A stretch of 64,000 bases of DNA from Lentibacillus cibarius (GTDB lineage: Bacteria > Bacillota > Bacilli > Bacillales > Amphibacillaceae). This document shows positions 1 to 7,831 of this stretch, in pieces; within the stretch, counting starts at the first letter, position 1, and the number at the start of each line of letters is the position of its first letter. Made by a program: the position numbers and the translations under genes. The notes under the pieces were generated by a model. It had not been told where the DNA came from. It saw only the letters and a program-made list of their open reading frames with translations, and ran no database searches. Location of the stretch: contig NZ_VCIA01000001.1 in the NCBI RefSeq assembly GCF_005887555.1, forward strand, positions 2,976,001-3,040,000. Reading direction: 5' to 3'.

Positions 1-914
1 ATCACTCGCTGCGCCGCGATAATGCGGATTCGAGCGGTCTCGGCATCCACCCGAATTGGACATTTTCATGGCCCGACAATACGCGTGTACTGTGGAATCG
101 GGGCTCTGTTAATAGAAAAGGACAGCCTCGCGATAAAGATCGTGCACTTGTTTCATGGAATGGAAATAAATGGATAGAGCATGATGTCTTGCACGTAGCT
201 GCGAATGACAAAGCACCGAACACACCTGAGGGTAGTAAAGTGTTTGCAAATACTGAAGGAAAGGGTGCGTTATTCCGTGGTCCATTTACCATGCCACAGG
301 CAGATACACCTGATATTACGCTTGAATCCGGATATGATCCGAACGTATTCAAAGTGGCACCAATAAGTAACGAAGGCGGAATTGGTGATGGGCCGATGCC
401 AACGCATTATGAACCATTAGAATCACCGGTCAAAAATCCAATGTTTAGCCAACAATCCAATCCGACAGCACAACCGCCAAAATTGCCCGAGTTCCAAAAA
501 TATGGTGATGGTAAAGACTTTCCACACATGTTGACCACATATATGGTAACGGAACAATTCTTGTCAGGTGGGGTTACACGAAACACGCCGCAATTAAATG
601 AATTGATGCCATCCAACTTTGCGGAAATCAGTAAAAACCTGGCGAAAAAGGTTGGTGTTAAATCAGGCGATCCTGTTACGATTTCAACTGCTCGGGGTAA
701 GGTTACGGTTGAAGCAATGGTCACAGACCGTATGCAGCCCCTGAAGATAGGCGGCAAAGATGTTGAAGTGGTCGGTGTGCCATGGGGTTGGGGCTTTAAA
801 GGATTAGTAAGTGGTGAGTCCATTAATACAGTTACCAATTCAGGCTATGAACCAAACACTGGTACGCCGGAATATAAGGCATGTGCTTGTAATGTGACAA
901 AGGGAGGTAAGTAA
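1..914 (+). CDS. Formate dehydrogenase alpha subunit, C-terminal part (truncated by window edge)
   Basis: This is the C-terminal third of a respiratory formate dehydrogenase alpha subunit (FdnG/FdoG type), the molybdopterin subunit that oxidises formate to CO2. The frame is open from base 3, with no start in the window. Early residues include GLGIHPNWTFSWP, a stretch typical of this family, and the last ~120 residues form the molybdopterin-dinucleotide-binding beta-barrel (NFAEISKNLAKKVGVKSGDPV). The active-site selenocysteine or cysteine codon lies upstream of the window. Because selA, selB, selC and selD follow within 10 kb, a UGA-encoded selenocysteine there is likely (inference). The beta subunit starts 3 bases after the stop, so the two genes are in one operon. 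Confidence 0.93.
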   Translation, partial: HSLRRDNADSSGLGIHPNWTFSWPDNTRVLWNRGSVNRKGQPRDKDRALVSWNGNKWIEHDVLHVAANDKAPNTPEGSKVFANTEGKGALFRGPFTMPQADTPDITLESGYDPNVFKVAPISNEGGIGDGPMPTHYEPLESPVKNPMFSQQSNPTAQPPKLPEFQKYGDGKDFPHMLTTYMVTEQFLSGGVTRNTPQLNELMPSNFAEISKNLAKKVGVKSGDPVTISTARGKVTVEAMVTDRMQPLKIGGKDVEVVGVPWGWGFKGLVSGESINTVTNSGYEPNTGTPEYKACACNVTKGGK

Positions 915-917
915 TTT

Positions 918-1760
918 ATGGCTAAAAAAAATGATAAAGCTATATTGGTTGATACGTCTCTTTGTACAGGTTGCAAGGCATGCCAGGTAGCTTGTAAGGA
1001 GTGGCACAATCTTCCGGCTACGGAATTTGAAATGGTATCGGGAACCTACCAAAATCCGGCTGACCGTAATGTGAATACACCGATGTTGATGAAGTTTATT
1101 GAGCAATATGATGACTCCACTGATACGATGGACTGGCTAATTTGGAAAAATCAGTGCATGCATTGTACAGATGCGCCATGTGTAGAGGTTTGCCCAACCG
1201 ATGCATTGTTTACGCATGCGGAAGGATTTGTCGGCTTCGAAGGTGATAAATGCATTGGTTGCACATATTGCGCAAAGGCATGTCCATTCGATATTCCACG
1301 TTTTGAAACAGATGCATTAACAGGCAACAAACGCATGAACAAATGTGATTTCTGTCAAGACAAAGTAACGAATGGCGAAATGCCTGCTTGTGTCCGGACT
1401 TGTCCGACGAACGCACTAGAATTTGATACATGGGAGTCTGCCGTAGAGAAAGCCCATGAACGTGTCGCAAACATTAAAAGCAGATTTCCTAATGCGAATG
1501 TATATGGGGACAAAGAGATGGGTGGTACACACTTTATCTACGTCCTAACAGAAAAACCTGAAACATATGGTTTGCCTGCCCAACCAGAAACGAACGATTT
1601 GGTTTCTTTGCGCAGGGATGTTTTAAAACCGGCAACAGAATTATTTATGGGAGCAACGGCAGTCGGCTTATTGACGAACTTTGTCATTTCATCGTCAAAA
1701 TATGCTGATGATGAAAAACAGCAGGATCCCTCGAGCGATGGAGGCGGAGAAAATGAGTAA
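918..1760 (+). CDS. Formate dehydrogenase beta (iron-sulfur) subunit
   Basis: Electron-transfer subunit that carries electrons from the molybdenum subunit to the cytochrome b subunit. Sixteen cysteines in four clusters are visible: C16/19/22/26, C80/83/88/92, C112/115/118/122 and C143/146/158/162. That is the set expected for four [4Fe-4S] centres. A hydrophobic helix near residues 241-262 (LFMGATAVGLL) is the membrane anchor known from FdnH-type subunits, and a charged tail follows. Length (280 aa) fits the family. The ribosome binding site AGGGAGG lies 10 bases before the ATG. The 3' end overlaps the start of the gamma-subunit gene, as expected for coupled translation in one operon. Confidence 0.95.
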   Translation: MAKKNDKAILVDTSLCTGCKACQVACKEWHNLPATEFEMVSGTYQNPADRNVNTPMLMKFIEQYDDSTDTMDWLIWKNQCMHCTDAPCVEVCPTDALFTHAEGFVGFEGDKCIGCTYCAKACPFDIPRFETDALTGNKRMNKCDFCQDKVTNGEMPACVRTCPTNALEFDTWESAVEKAHERVANIKSRFPNANVYGDKEMGGTHFIYVLTEKPETYGLPAQPETNDLVSLRRDVLKPATELFMGATAVGLLTNFVISSSKYADDEKQQDPSSDGGGENE

Positions 1761-2442
1761 GCAACGGAAACTGGTAAAACGATACCGACGCTCAGATATG
1801 ATCATGCACTGGACAGTGGCCGTGGGCTTTATTTTAGCTTTACTCACAGGATACGCCGTATTTTTTGGAGGAACATCAGCCCTTTTGGTGAATGAAGCCG
1901 GATATGTTATCAGACTTATCCATCGTATTGGCGGTGTAGTGTTCGTTGCAGCACCCGTTATATACTTTATCTTTTCCAAAAAACGATTCGGTTTTCTAAG
2001 AGCATTTAGATGGGGTAAACGTGATCTTGGTTGGTTAAAATCAGCACCAAAGCACTATTTTGTCGGTGGGGGTGGAATGCCTCCCCAACAAAAATACAAT
2101 TCCGGTCAAAAAATGTTTTACTTATTTGCGCTTGTATTTGGGTTTTTGCTGGTCATTTCCGGCTTTATCCTTTGGTTTGGCTGGTTCTCGGAGACAACTG
2201 GATTAGTGATGCTCTTTATCCATGATGTTTCAGCTGTGTTGTTGACGTTATTCTTCTTTGTTCATGTTTATTTGGTTGTATTCCATCCAGTTGAGCGTAC
2301 TTCCTTCAATGCCATGGCAACCGGATATATGGACAAAGAATATGCCGAACATCATCATGAACTATGGTATAAAGAAGTGGAAAAACAGGCTGGAAAGGGA
2401 AATGATGGCGATGACCAGGGCTCTTATAAGAAAAATGCTTAA
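1753..2442 (+). CDS. Formate dehydrogenase gamma (cytochrome b) subunit
   Basis: Membrane cytochrome b that accepts electrons from the beta subunit and reduces quinone. The ATG overlaps the beta-subunit stop by 8 bases and follows a GGAGGCGGAG ribosome binding site, which decides this start over earlier in-frame ATGs inside the beta gene. Four hydrophobic segments are visible. Likely heme-ligand histidines lie in HWTVAVGF near the N-terminus, LIHRIGGV in helix 2 and FIHDVSAV/FVHVYLVVFHP in helix 4. The C-terminal tail, including DKEYAEHHHELW, is charged and probably cytoplasmic. Length (229 aa) is normal for FdnI/FdoI-type subunits. Confidence 0.92.
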   Translation: MSKQRKLVKRYRRSDMIMHWTVAVGFILALLTGYAVFFGGTSALLVNEAGYVIRLIHRIGGVVFVAAPVIYFIFSKKRFGFLRAFRWGKRDLGWLKSAPKHYFVGGGGMPPQQKYNSGQKMFYLFALVFGFLLVISGFILWFGWFSETTGLVMLFIHDVSAVLLTLFFFVHVYLVVFHPVERTSFNAMATGYMDKEYAEHHHELWYKEVEKQAGKGNDGDDQGSYKKNA

Positions 2443-2497
2443 TCAGTTTGCTTGCTGGACGGAAACGAAATAAATAAACAGAAGGAGGAAAAGTACA

Positions 2498-2749
2498 ATG
2501 GCTAATATCGGTGTACCTAGTTTAATTTTAATTCTCGTTGTGGCTTTGATTATATTTGGCCCAAATAAGTTACCTGAACTCGGCCAAGCTGTAGGAAAAA
2601 CATTGAGGATATTTAAGCAGTCGGCCAATGGCGTTTTGGACGATGACGATGATGATGATAGTGATAAAGCGGATCATTCTAAAAAGGTCAAAAGTCAGGA
2701 ATCTGAATCTGAATCAGAATCTGAAACCAAATCGAAAAGCGTCTCATAG
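2498..2749 (+). CDS. tatA: Sec-independent protein translocase TatA
   Basis: Pore-forming component of the twin-arginine translocase. It has a short N-terminal membrane helix (residues ~6-21), the hallmark hinge [10 protein letters not shown], and an amphipathic helix [10 protein letters not shown]. The C-terminal tail is unusually acidic: a run of seven Asp, then alternating Ser-Glu. A strong AGGAGG ribosome binding site precedes the ATG. The gene sits directly behind the formate dehydrogenase subunits. The alpha subunit of this enzyme class is a Tat substrate, so this is probably a Tat pair dedicated to the enzyme (inference). Length is 83 aa. Confidence 0.95.
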   Translation: MANIGVPSLILILVVALIIFGPNKLPELGQAVGKTLRIFKQSANGVLDDDDDDDSDKADHSKKVKSQESESESESETKSKSVS

Positions 2750-2828
2750 CGTTTTAGATTGATTGTATTCGCATCACTCTTTCTGAGAGGTATCATTCCA
2801 CGGGAGGTTGAACTTGGTACTGAGTCGT

Positions 2829-2961
2829 CAACACCTGTATGCTAAGCTTGACAAGAAGACACTTTAGAATGAAATGGCGCGTTCAAGTGTCTTCTCTTTT
2901 CCAAAAGAAACTACTTTTGCCATTGTGCAAACCTGTTGGTAACGATCATTTACAGGTGTTG
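2829..2961 (+). promoter_or_regulatory. Structured leader between tatA and tatC (inverted repeat plus terminator hairpin)
   Basis: The 241-base gap between tatA and tatC holds nested inverted repeats. CAACACCTGTA (2829-2839) is exactly complementary to TACAGGTGTTG (2951-2961). Between them lies a 10-bp hairpin, GAAGACACTT (2855-2864) with AAGTGTCTTC (2885-2894), followed by TCTTTT, which resembles a terminator. ACCTGT at 2931-2936 can pair with ACAGGT at 2952-2957 and so competes with the long-range stem. The layout suits an attenuator controlling tatC, or a small MITE with 11-bp terminal repeats. No known riboswitch consensus was recognised. Confidence 0.5.
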
Positions 2962-2990
2962 CGCCAGTGCAGTGGAGGGAGTGAAAGAAC

Positions 2991-3743
2991 ATGTCGCAAA
3001 AAACAAACCTGATAGACGAAGAAATGAACATTATGGCTCATTTATCAGAGCTAAGAAGTAGATTGATAAAAACGGCTGTTTTTTTCATTTTAGGTTTTAT
3101 TATAAGCTTTATATTTGCTAAAGATATTTACAAATTCTTTGAAAGTGATATTGACTTTGTCCTCAATATTACTAGTCCGGGTGACACGATTTGGATTTTC
3201 CTGACGATTTCCGGACTGATGGCTATTGCTGCGACTATTCCTGTTTTGTGTTATCAATTATGGTCGTTTGCAAAACCTGGGTTGAAGCGGTCGGAAAAAA
3301 AGGTCTACTTGTCCTATATTCCAGCGGTTTTTCTATTATTTGTGTTGGGACTTATTTTCGGCTATTTTATGTTCATCGAATTGATACTACCTTTTTTACT
3401 TTCATTAAATGATGGCTTGTTTCATGAGTTGTTTACAGTTGATAAATATTTCAGGTTTATGTTGCGGGCTGTCCTCCCGTTCGCTATCATATTTGAAATT
3501 CCTGTTATAGCGATGTTTCTAACAAGTATAGGGATCATAACACCAAAGTCCATGAGGAAAATGAGAAAATATGCTTACTTTGTTTTGCTAGTGGTAGGAG
3601 CTTTTATGACGCCGCCGGATATTGTATTACAAATTTCTGTAGCCATTCCATTATTTCTTTTATATGAAATAAGTATTTATGCGTCAACATTTGTTTACCG
3701 CAAGAAGCTGCGCAAACATCGAGAATTTATGGAAGAGATATGA
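2991..3743 (+). CDS. tatC: Sec-independent protein translocase TatC
   Basis: Six-helix membrane protein that binds the twin-arginine signal peptide. The family signature MAHLSELRSRL lies near residues 15-25, followed by alternating hydrophobic segments typical of TatC. FMTPPDIVLQ is the conserved stretch before the last helices. Length (250 aa) is standard. A GGAGGG ribosome binding site precedes the ATG. With tatA it makes a minimal TatAC translocase of the kind known in Bacillaceae, placed here between the formate dehydrogenase subunits and fdhD. Confidence 0.95.
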   Translation: MSQKTNLIDEEMNIMAHLSELRSRLIKTAVFFILGFIISFIFAKDIYKFFESDIDFVLNITSPGDTIWIFLTISGLMAIAATIPVLCYQLWSFAKPGLKRSEKKVYLSYIPAVFLLFVLGLIFGYFMFIELILPFLLSLNDGLFHELFTVDKYFRFMLRAVLPFAIIFEIPVIAMFLTSIGIITPKSMRKMRKYAYFVLLVVGAFMTPPDIVLQISVAIPLFLLYEISIYASTFVYRKKLRKHREFMEEI

Positions 3744-3818
3744 CCGCATATACACACTTTCGTCAGGGTAAACGTAGTGGAAGCCATAACATAATAACAA
3801 AGAATGAAGGTGGAAAGG

Positions 3819-4616
3819 ATGAATGAAGCAGCTCGCAAAAGCTGGGAAATTGTTCGGTTTGATGGTAATACATCATCTGTAGAAAATGGGATGATCACGG
3901 CTGAGTTCCCCTTTACTGTTATGCTGAATGGACAAGAATTTGCAACGATGGTTTGTTCACCAATGAATTTGAGCGATTTGCTTGTTGGCTTTCTGGCATC
4001 TGAAGGAGTGATTCGACTTTATCATGATATTGCATCCCTTTCGATTGATGAAACAAAGGGGTTTGCCCATGTTGAAGTCAAAAATCCGCCTGATATGATT
4101 CAACAAAACCATTCCAAACGATTTATCGGTTCCTGCTGTGGAAAAAGCCGTCAGTTTTACTTTCAAAGTGATGTGAAGACGGCCAAAACCGTGACAAGCA
4201 GGCATACGATAACGGTTAAACAGTGTTATGCACTGATGAACCAACTGCAGGAAAAATCAATGCAATTTAAGGAAACTGGAGGCGTTCATAACGCAGCGGT
4301 CGGAACCGTTGATCAAATTTTAACGATGCGAACGGATATCGGCAGACATAATGCCATTGATAAAGTTTATGGTGATATTTTAAAGAATCGAATGCCATTA
4401 AAAGATAAAGTCATCATGTTTAGTGGAAGGATCTCATCCGAAGTCCTTTTAAAAGTATCAAAAATAGGCGCTGGAATTCTTTTATCCAAGTCAGCGCCAA
4501 CTGACCTCGCGCTTCAATTGGCAGATGATTTAGGAATTACAGCAATCGGATTTGTACGCAACGATAAAATGAATATCTATACGCATCAGGAAAGAGTTGT
4601 TGAGGCGGGCTATTAG
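3819..4616 (+). CDS. fdhD: FdhD sulfurtransferase for formate dehydrogenase
   Basis: FdhD moves sulfur from the IscS cysteine desulfurase to the molybdenum cofactor of formate dehydrogenase and is needed for its activity. The conserved cysteine pair is in SCCGKSR (about residue 110). TDIGRHNAIDK, FSGRISSEVL and SAPTDLA are conserved blocks of the family. The ATG at 3819 is preferred because AAGGTGG lies just upstream of it. An in-frame ATG 15 bases earlier (3804) has no ribosome binding site. It closes the formate dehydrogenase cluster. Confidence 0.93.
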   Translation: MNEAARKSWEIVRFDGNTSSVENGMITAEFPFTVMLNGQEFATMVCSPMNLSDLLVGFLASEGVIRLYHDIASLSIDETKGFAHVEVKNPPDMIQQNHSKRFIGSCCGKSRQFYFQSDVKTAKTVTSRHTITVKQCYALMNQLQEKSMQFKETGGVHNAAVGTVDQILTMRTDIGRHNAIDKVYGDILKNRMPLKDKVIMFSGRISSEVLLKVSKIGAGILLSKSAPTDLALQLADDLGITAIGFVRNDKMNIYTHQERVVEAGY

Positions 4617-4725
4617 ATTGTTTTTAGAGTTTCTTATCTGAATCAATTTCATAAGTGCTGGTTTTCACAAAATACACGAATGTTTATAGTTTATATAGAT
4701 TTAATTGTTCGAGTTTTATTAATGC

Positions 4726-4868
4726 TAGTTGTCCGTAATGAAAGGTGGCCGACTCCTGCGGGAAAAGCATGTGTCTGAAGACCCCGCAGGAAGCGGTTTT
4801 CTTCCGAGGAGGCTGAAGCCATGCCCGCGGAAAGCGTGTCACCTTTCATGTAGGACAACGGTAGTATA
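4726..4868. mobile_element. MITE-like repeat with terminal inverted repeats (copy 1)
   Basis: The fdhD-selD gap (about 310 bases) holds a ~130-bp element. Its ends, GTTGTCCGTAATGAAAGGTG (4728-4747) and CACCTTTCATGTAGGACAAC (4840-4859), are inverted repeats matching at 18 of 20 positions. Inside are CTGCGGG and CCCGCAG, able to form a hairpin, and the stretch GAGGAGGCTGAAGCC. From memory, this GC-rich core resembles a non-coding repeat common in Bacillaceae genomes. It has no coding capacity. A degraded relative lies near 48.2 kb. Confidence 0.7.
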
Positions 4869-4927
4869 ACTGATAATCTAATGTTCGTGTTTTACTCGCC
4901 TGCAACGAATTATGAAGTTGACTTATC

Positions 4928-6046
4928 TTATAAAAAACTTCCTGCTAATCTGTAATAAAACCGAACTATTTCGTTTAAATAGTTCGGTTTGTTGCTAACA
5001 TTATTTAACATAAATGGATTTGTTTTCTTTTTGTATGACGTCACCGATAACGGTTCCCTGAATGGCATGTTTGTTTCAAGCTTATCAATAAATGGCGCTG
5101 CTTCGTGTTTTGGCAAACTGATTAATAACCCGCCGGATGTCACGGCATCACATAAAATGAATTGTTCTTGTTTTTGGATATCTTCGCCGTATTCCACAAC
5201 GTGTTCCAGCCATTGGTGATTTGCTTTGGATCCACCGGGGACGACGCCTTCTTCAGCAAGTTTTTTCGTTCCGGGAAGAAGCGGAACATTTTCATGGTCA
5301 ATAACGAAGCTAACATCGCTTCCGTTCGCCATTTCGAAGGCATGTCCGAGTAAACCGAAACCTGTAATATCCGTTACAGCGTTTGGATTAAAATGTGTTA
5401 GCGTTTCGGTAGCATACTTATTTAATTGAGCCATAACACGGGAAACGTCATCAATTTGTTCTTTTGTTAAACGGTCCTGTTTGATGGCGGTAGTTTGTAT
5501 ACCAACCCCAATTGGTTTCGTTAATATAAGTGTATCGCCTGGTTGTGCGCCGATGTTTTTCAAAAAATGATCCGGATGAGCAATACCCGTAACGGACAGG
5601 CCGAATTTGGGTTCGTGATCGTCGATGGAGTGTCCGCCGACAATCTGTGCACCTGCTTCACTTATCTTGTCAGCAGATCCTTGTAAAATGTTTGTTAGAA
5701 TGCCAGGATCAAGCTCTTTGATCGGATAGGCAACAATATTTAGTGCGGTTTTCGGTGATCCTCCCATGGCGTACACATCACTTAACGCATTAGCGGCAGC
5801 AATTTGGCCGAACATGTATGCATCATCCACAATAGGGGTGAAAAAATCAAGCGATTGGATCAGTGCTATGTCATCGGAGAGTTTGTACACACCGCCGTCA
5901 TCTGAATGTTTTGTTCCGACAAGCAAATTGGGATCCTCCGTCGCAGCAGGTAAATCACGCAAAACTTGCGCGAGGTCTTGTGGACCGATTTTGCATCCTC
6001 AACCGGCTTTTGACGATAACGATGTGAGTTTTACTTGATCTGTCAT
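4928..6046 (-). CDS. selD: Selenide, water dikinase (selenophosphate synthase), itself a selenoprotein
   Basis: SelD makes selenophosphate, the selenium donor for tRNA-Sec charging, from selenide and ATP. The gene starts at ATG 6046 behind GGAAGGTG. The frame runs through an in-frame TGA at 5999-6001 (codon 16) inside the motif AG-U-GCKIGP. In E. coli SelD the matching residue is the catalytic cysteine of AGCGCK, so the UGA almost certainly encodes selenocysteine. Later motifs include DDGGVYKL, DFFTPIVDD, NALSDVYAMGG, GGHSIDDHEPKFG and DITGFGLLGH. The product is 372 residues counting Sec. A conventional gene caller would start it too late (TTG at 5962). The last ~20 residues are read through a terminator-like hairpin, probably a stop-loss extension. 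Confidence 0.95.
4958..4990 (-). terminator. Hairpin terminator inside the 3' end of selD
   Basis: A perfect 14-bp stem (AAACCGAACTATTT, 4958-4971, with 4977-4990) encloses a 5-base loop. On the minus strand it is followed by TTTTATT, as in a rho-independent terminator. It lies before the selD stop codon (4928-4930), so the C-terminal residues of SelD are encoded by the terminator itself. Confidence 0.75.
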
Positions 6047-6153
6047 GGGGTTCACCTTCCTTTTGATGATGAAATTAATATGTCATAATAATAATTATAA
6101 AGCATGTTGTTAAAAAAAGCGAACGAACTATATATCCTTGGATGGTGTAAAAA

Positions 6154-7548
6154 ATGAACATACTTCGCCTATTACCAGCTGTTCACCAATTAAAAAGTCA
6201 TACACGTTTTTCCGAATTAAAAGCTAAGGGGAATGTCTCAGAAGAAGCGTTGATGGAATGGCTGAATGAACAAATTGATGTTGTAAGGAACCAACTTATA
6301 AATGATGAATTGAATCATGAAGCATTATCCAGAGAAAAACTCATGGAACATATTTTTAATCAATTAGATAACAAAATACATACAACTACCGCGAACAATC
6401 TGCAAGAGGTTGTCAATGCAACTGGTGTTGTCCTACATACAAATCTGGGAAGGGCACGTCTAAATAAGCAGGCACTCGAGCACATAAACAATGCAGCAGC
6501 CAATTATTCCACACTTGAGTATCATGTGGCAACAGGGAAACGCGGGTCAAGGCATGCGATTGTCGAGGAATATATAAAACATTTAACCGGTGCTGAAGCG
6601 GCTATGGTTGTCAATAATAATGCGGCAGCTGTTTATTTAGTGCTAAAAGCGATCGCTTCTGGGAAAGAGGTGATTGTTTCACGCGGGGAACTTGTGGAAA
6701 TTGGTGGGTCCTTTCGAATCTCTGAAATTATGGAAGAAAGCCAGGCTGTACTGGTCGATGTAGGCACAACGAACAAGACACATGCCAAGGACTATGAGAC
6801 TGCCATCACAGACAGGACAGCATTACTCATGAAAGTGCATAAGAGTAATTTCAAAGTCGTTGGATTCACCCAAGAGGTTGACACATATGAACTTGTCGAC
6901 ATGTCCAGGCAATATGCTACTCCGATTTATGAAGACCTTGGCAGTGGAACACTATTTGATTTTCAAAAGGAAGGCATCGGGATGGAGCCGACTATCCAGG
7001 AGAAAATAAAATCAGGAATTGATATTCTTTCTTTTAGTGGCGACAAGTTACTTGGTGGACCTCAAGCAGGCGTAATCGTGGGCAAAAAATATTACGTTGA
7101 TAAATTGAAGGAACATCAGCTTGCCAGAGTCCTGCGCGTCGATAAATTTACGCTGGCAGGATTGGAGGCAACGTTAAAAACTTATATGAAAGGTCAGGAA
7201 CGAAACGACATCCCCACCATTCGTGATATAGTGGCATCCAGTGAGTCTGTTTTAAGAAAGGCTCGCCAATTCATGGAAAAGATAGAAGCCGGCAAGACGG
7301 GATTCAGTTGCGATATTAAGCCGGGATATTCAAAAGTCGGTGGAGGAACGATGCCTGATGCAGAAATTGATACCTATCTCGTTCGCTTAACGCATGATCG
7401 TTTTAGCAGTGCAGAACTTGCGGAAAAACTGCGTCAATTTAACGTACCAATCATTGCCAGGGTGAAAAATGAAGCGGTGATTCTCGATTTCAGAACGGTG
7501 CATGATGATGAAATGGATATAATTATTGAGGCATTTTTACAGATTTAG
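6154..7548 (+). CDS. selA: L-seryl-tRNA(Sec) selenium transferase
   Basis: PLP enzyme that converts Ser-tRNA(Sec) to Sec-tRNA(Sec) with selenophosphate. The PLP-binding lysine is K298 in SFSGDKLLGGPQAG. The N-terminal tRNA-binding domain, the block VVNATGVVLHTNLGRA (residues ~86-101) and GGGTMPDAEIDTYLV near the C-terminus are family hallmarks. Length (464 aa) is normal. It is divergent from selD across a 107-base gap that must hold both promoters. The tRNA-Sec gene follows on the opposite strand, then selB. Confidence 0.96.
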   Translation: MNILRLLPAVHQLKSHTRFSELKAKGNVSEEALMEWLNEQIDVVRNQLINDELNHEALSREKLMEHIFNQLDNKIHTTTANNLQEVVNATGVVLHTNLGRARLNKQALEHINNAAANYSTLEYHVATGKRGSRHAIVEEYIKHLTGAEAAMVVNNNAAAVYLVLKAIASGKEVIVSRGELVEIGGSFRISEIMEESQAVLVDVGTTNKTHAKDYETAITDRTALLMKVHKSNFKVVGFTQEVDTYELVDMSRQYATPIYEDLGSGTLFDFQKEGIGMEPTIQEKIKSGIDILSFSGDKLLGGPQAGVIVGKKYYVDKLKEHQLARVLRVDKFTLAGLEATLKTYMKGQERNDIPTIRDIVASSESVLRKARQFMEKIEAGKTGFSCDIKPGYSKVGGGTMPDAEIDTYLVRLTHDRFSSAELAEKLRQFNVPIIARVKNEAVILDFRTVHDDEMDIIIEAFLQI

Positions 7549-7582
7549 TACAGGCGGTCGGTATGTAGTGGTAACGTTGAAA

Positions 7583-7679
7583 TGGCGGGATCGTGTGGGA
7601 ATCGAACCCACCGGAGACGACACGCGCCTCCCAAATGGTTTTGAAGACCAAGGAGAACACCAGTACCTCAGCCGACCCC
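7583..7679 (-). tRNA. selC: tRNA-Sec (anticodon UCA)
   Basis: A 97-nt tRNA including an encoded CCA end. The anticodon TCA (7642-7644 on the plus strand) sits in loop CTTCAAA, as in E. coli selC. The T arm is GTGGG-TTCGATT-CCCAC. The long variable arm forms a 7-bp stem, GGAGGCG with CGTCTCC. Eight nucleotides plus discriminator G and CCA follow the T arm, giving the extended acceptor expected of bacterial tRNA-Sec; its innermost pair would be a G-A mismatch. It lies antisense between selA and selB, so it needs its own promoter, upstream of 7679 in the selA-selB gap. Confidence 0.95.
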
Positions 7680-7831
7680 ATGAAGATTGATTCAAATGTG
7701 AAGCAGTATACATTAAACGACTGTATCCACGTATCTATTATAAGGTATTTTGTCGAGATTAGCCAACAATAAATATATATTCTTATAGCGTTTTATAACC
7801 AAGAACATACTAAGAAGTGTAGGTGAATGAT

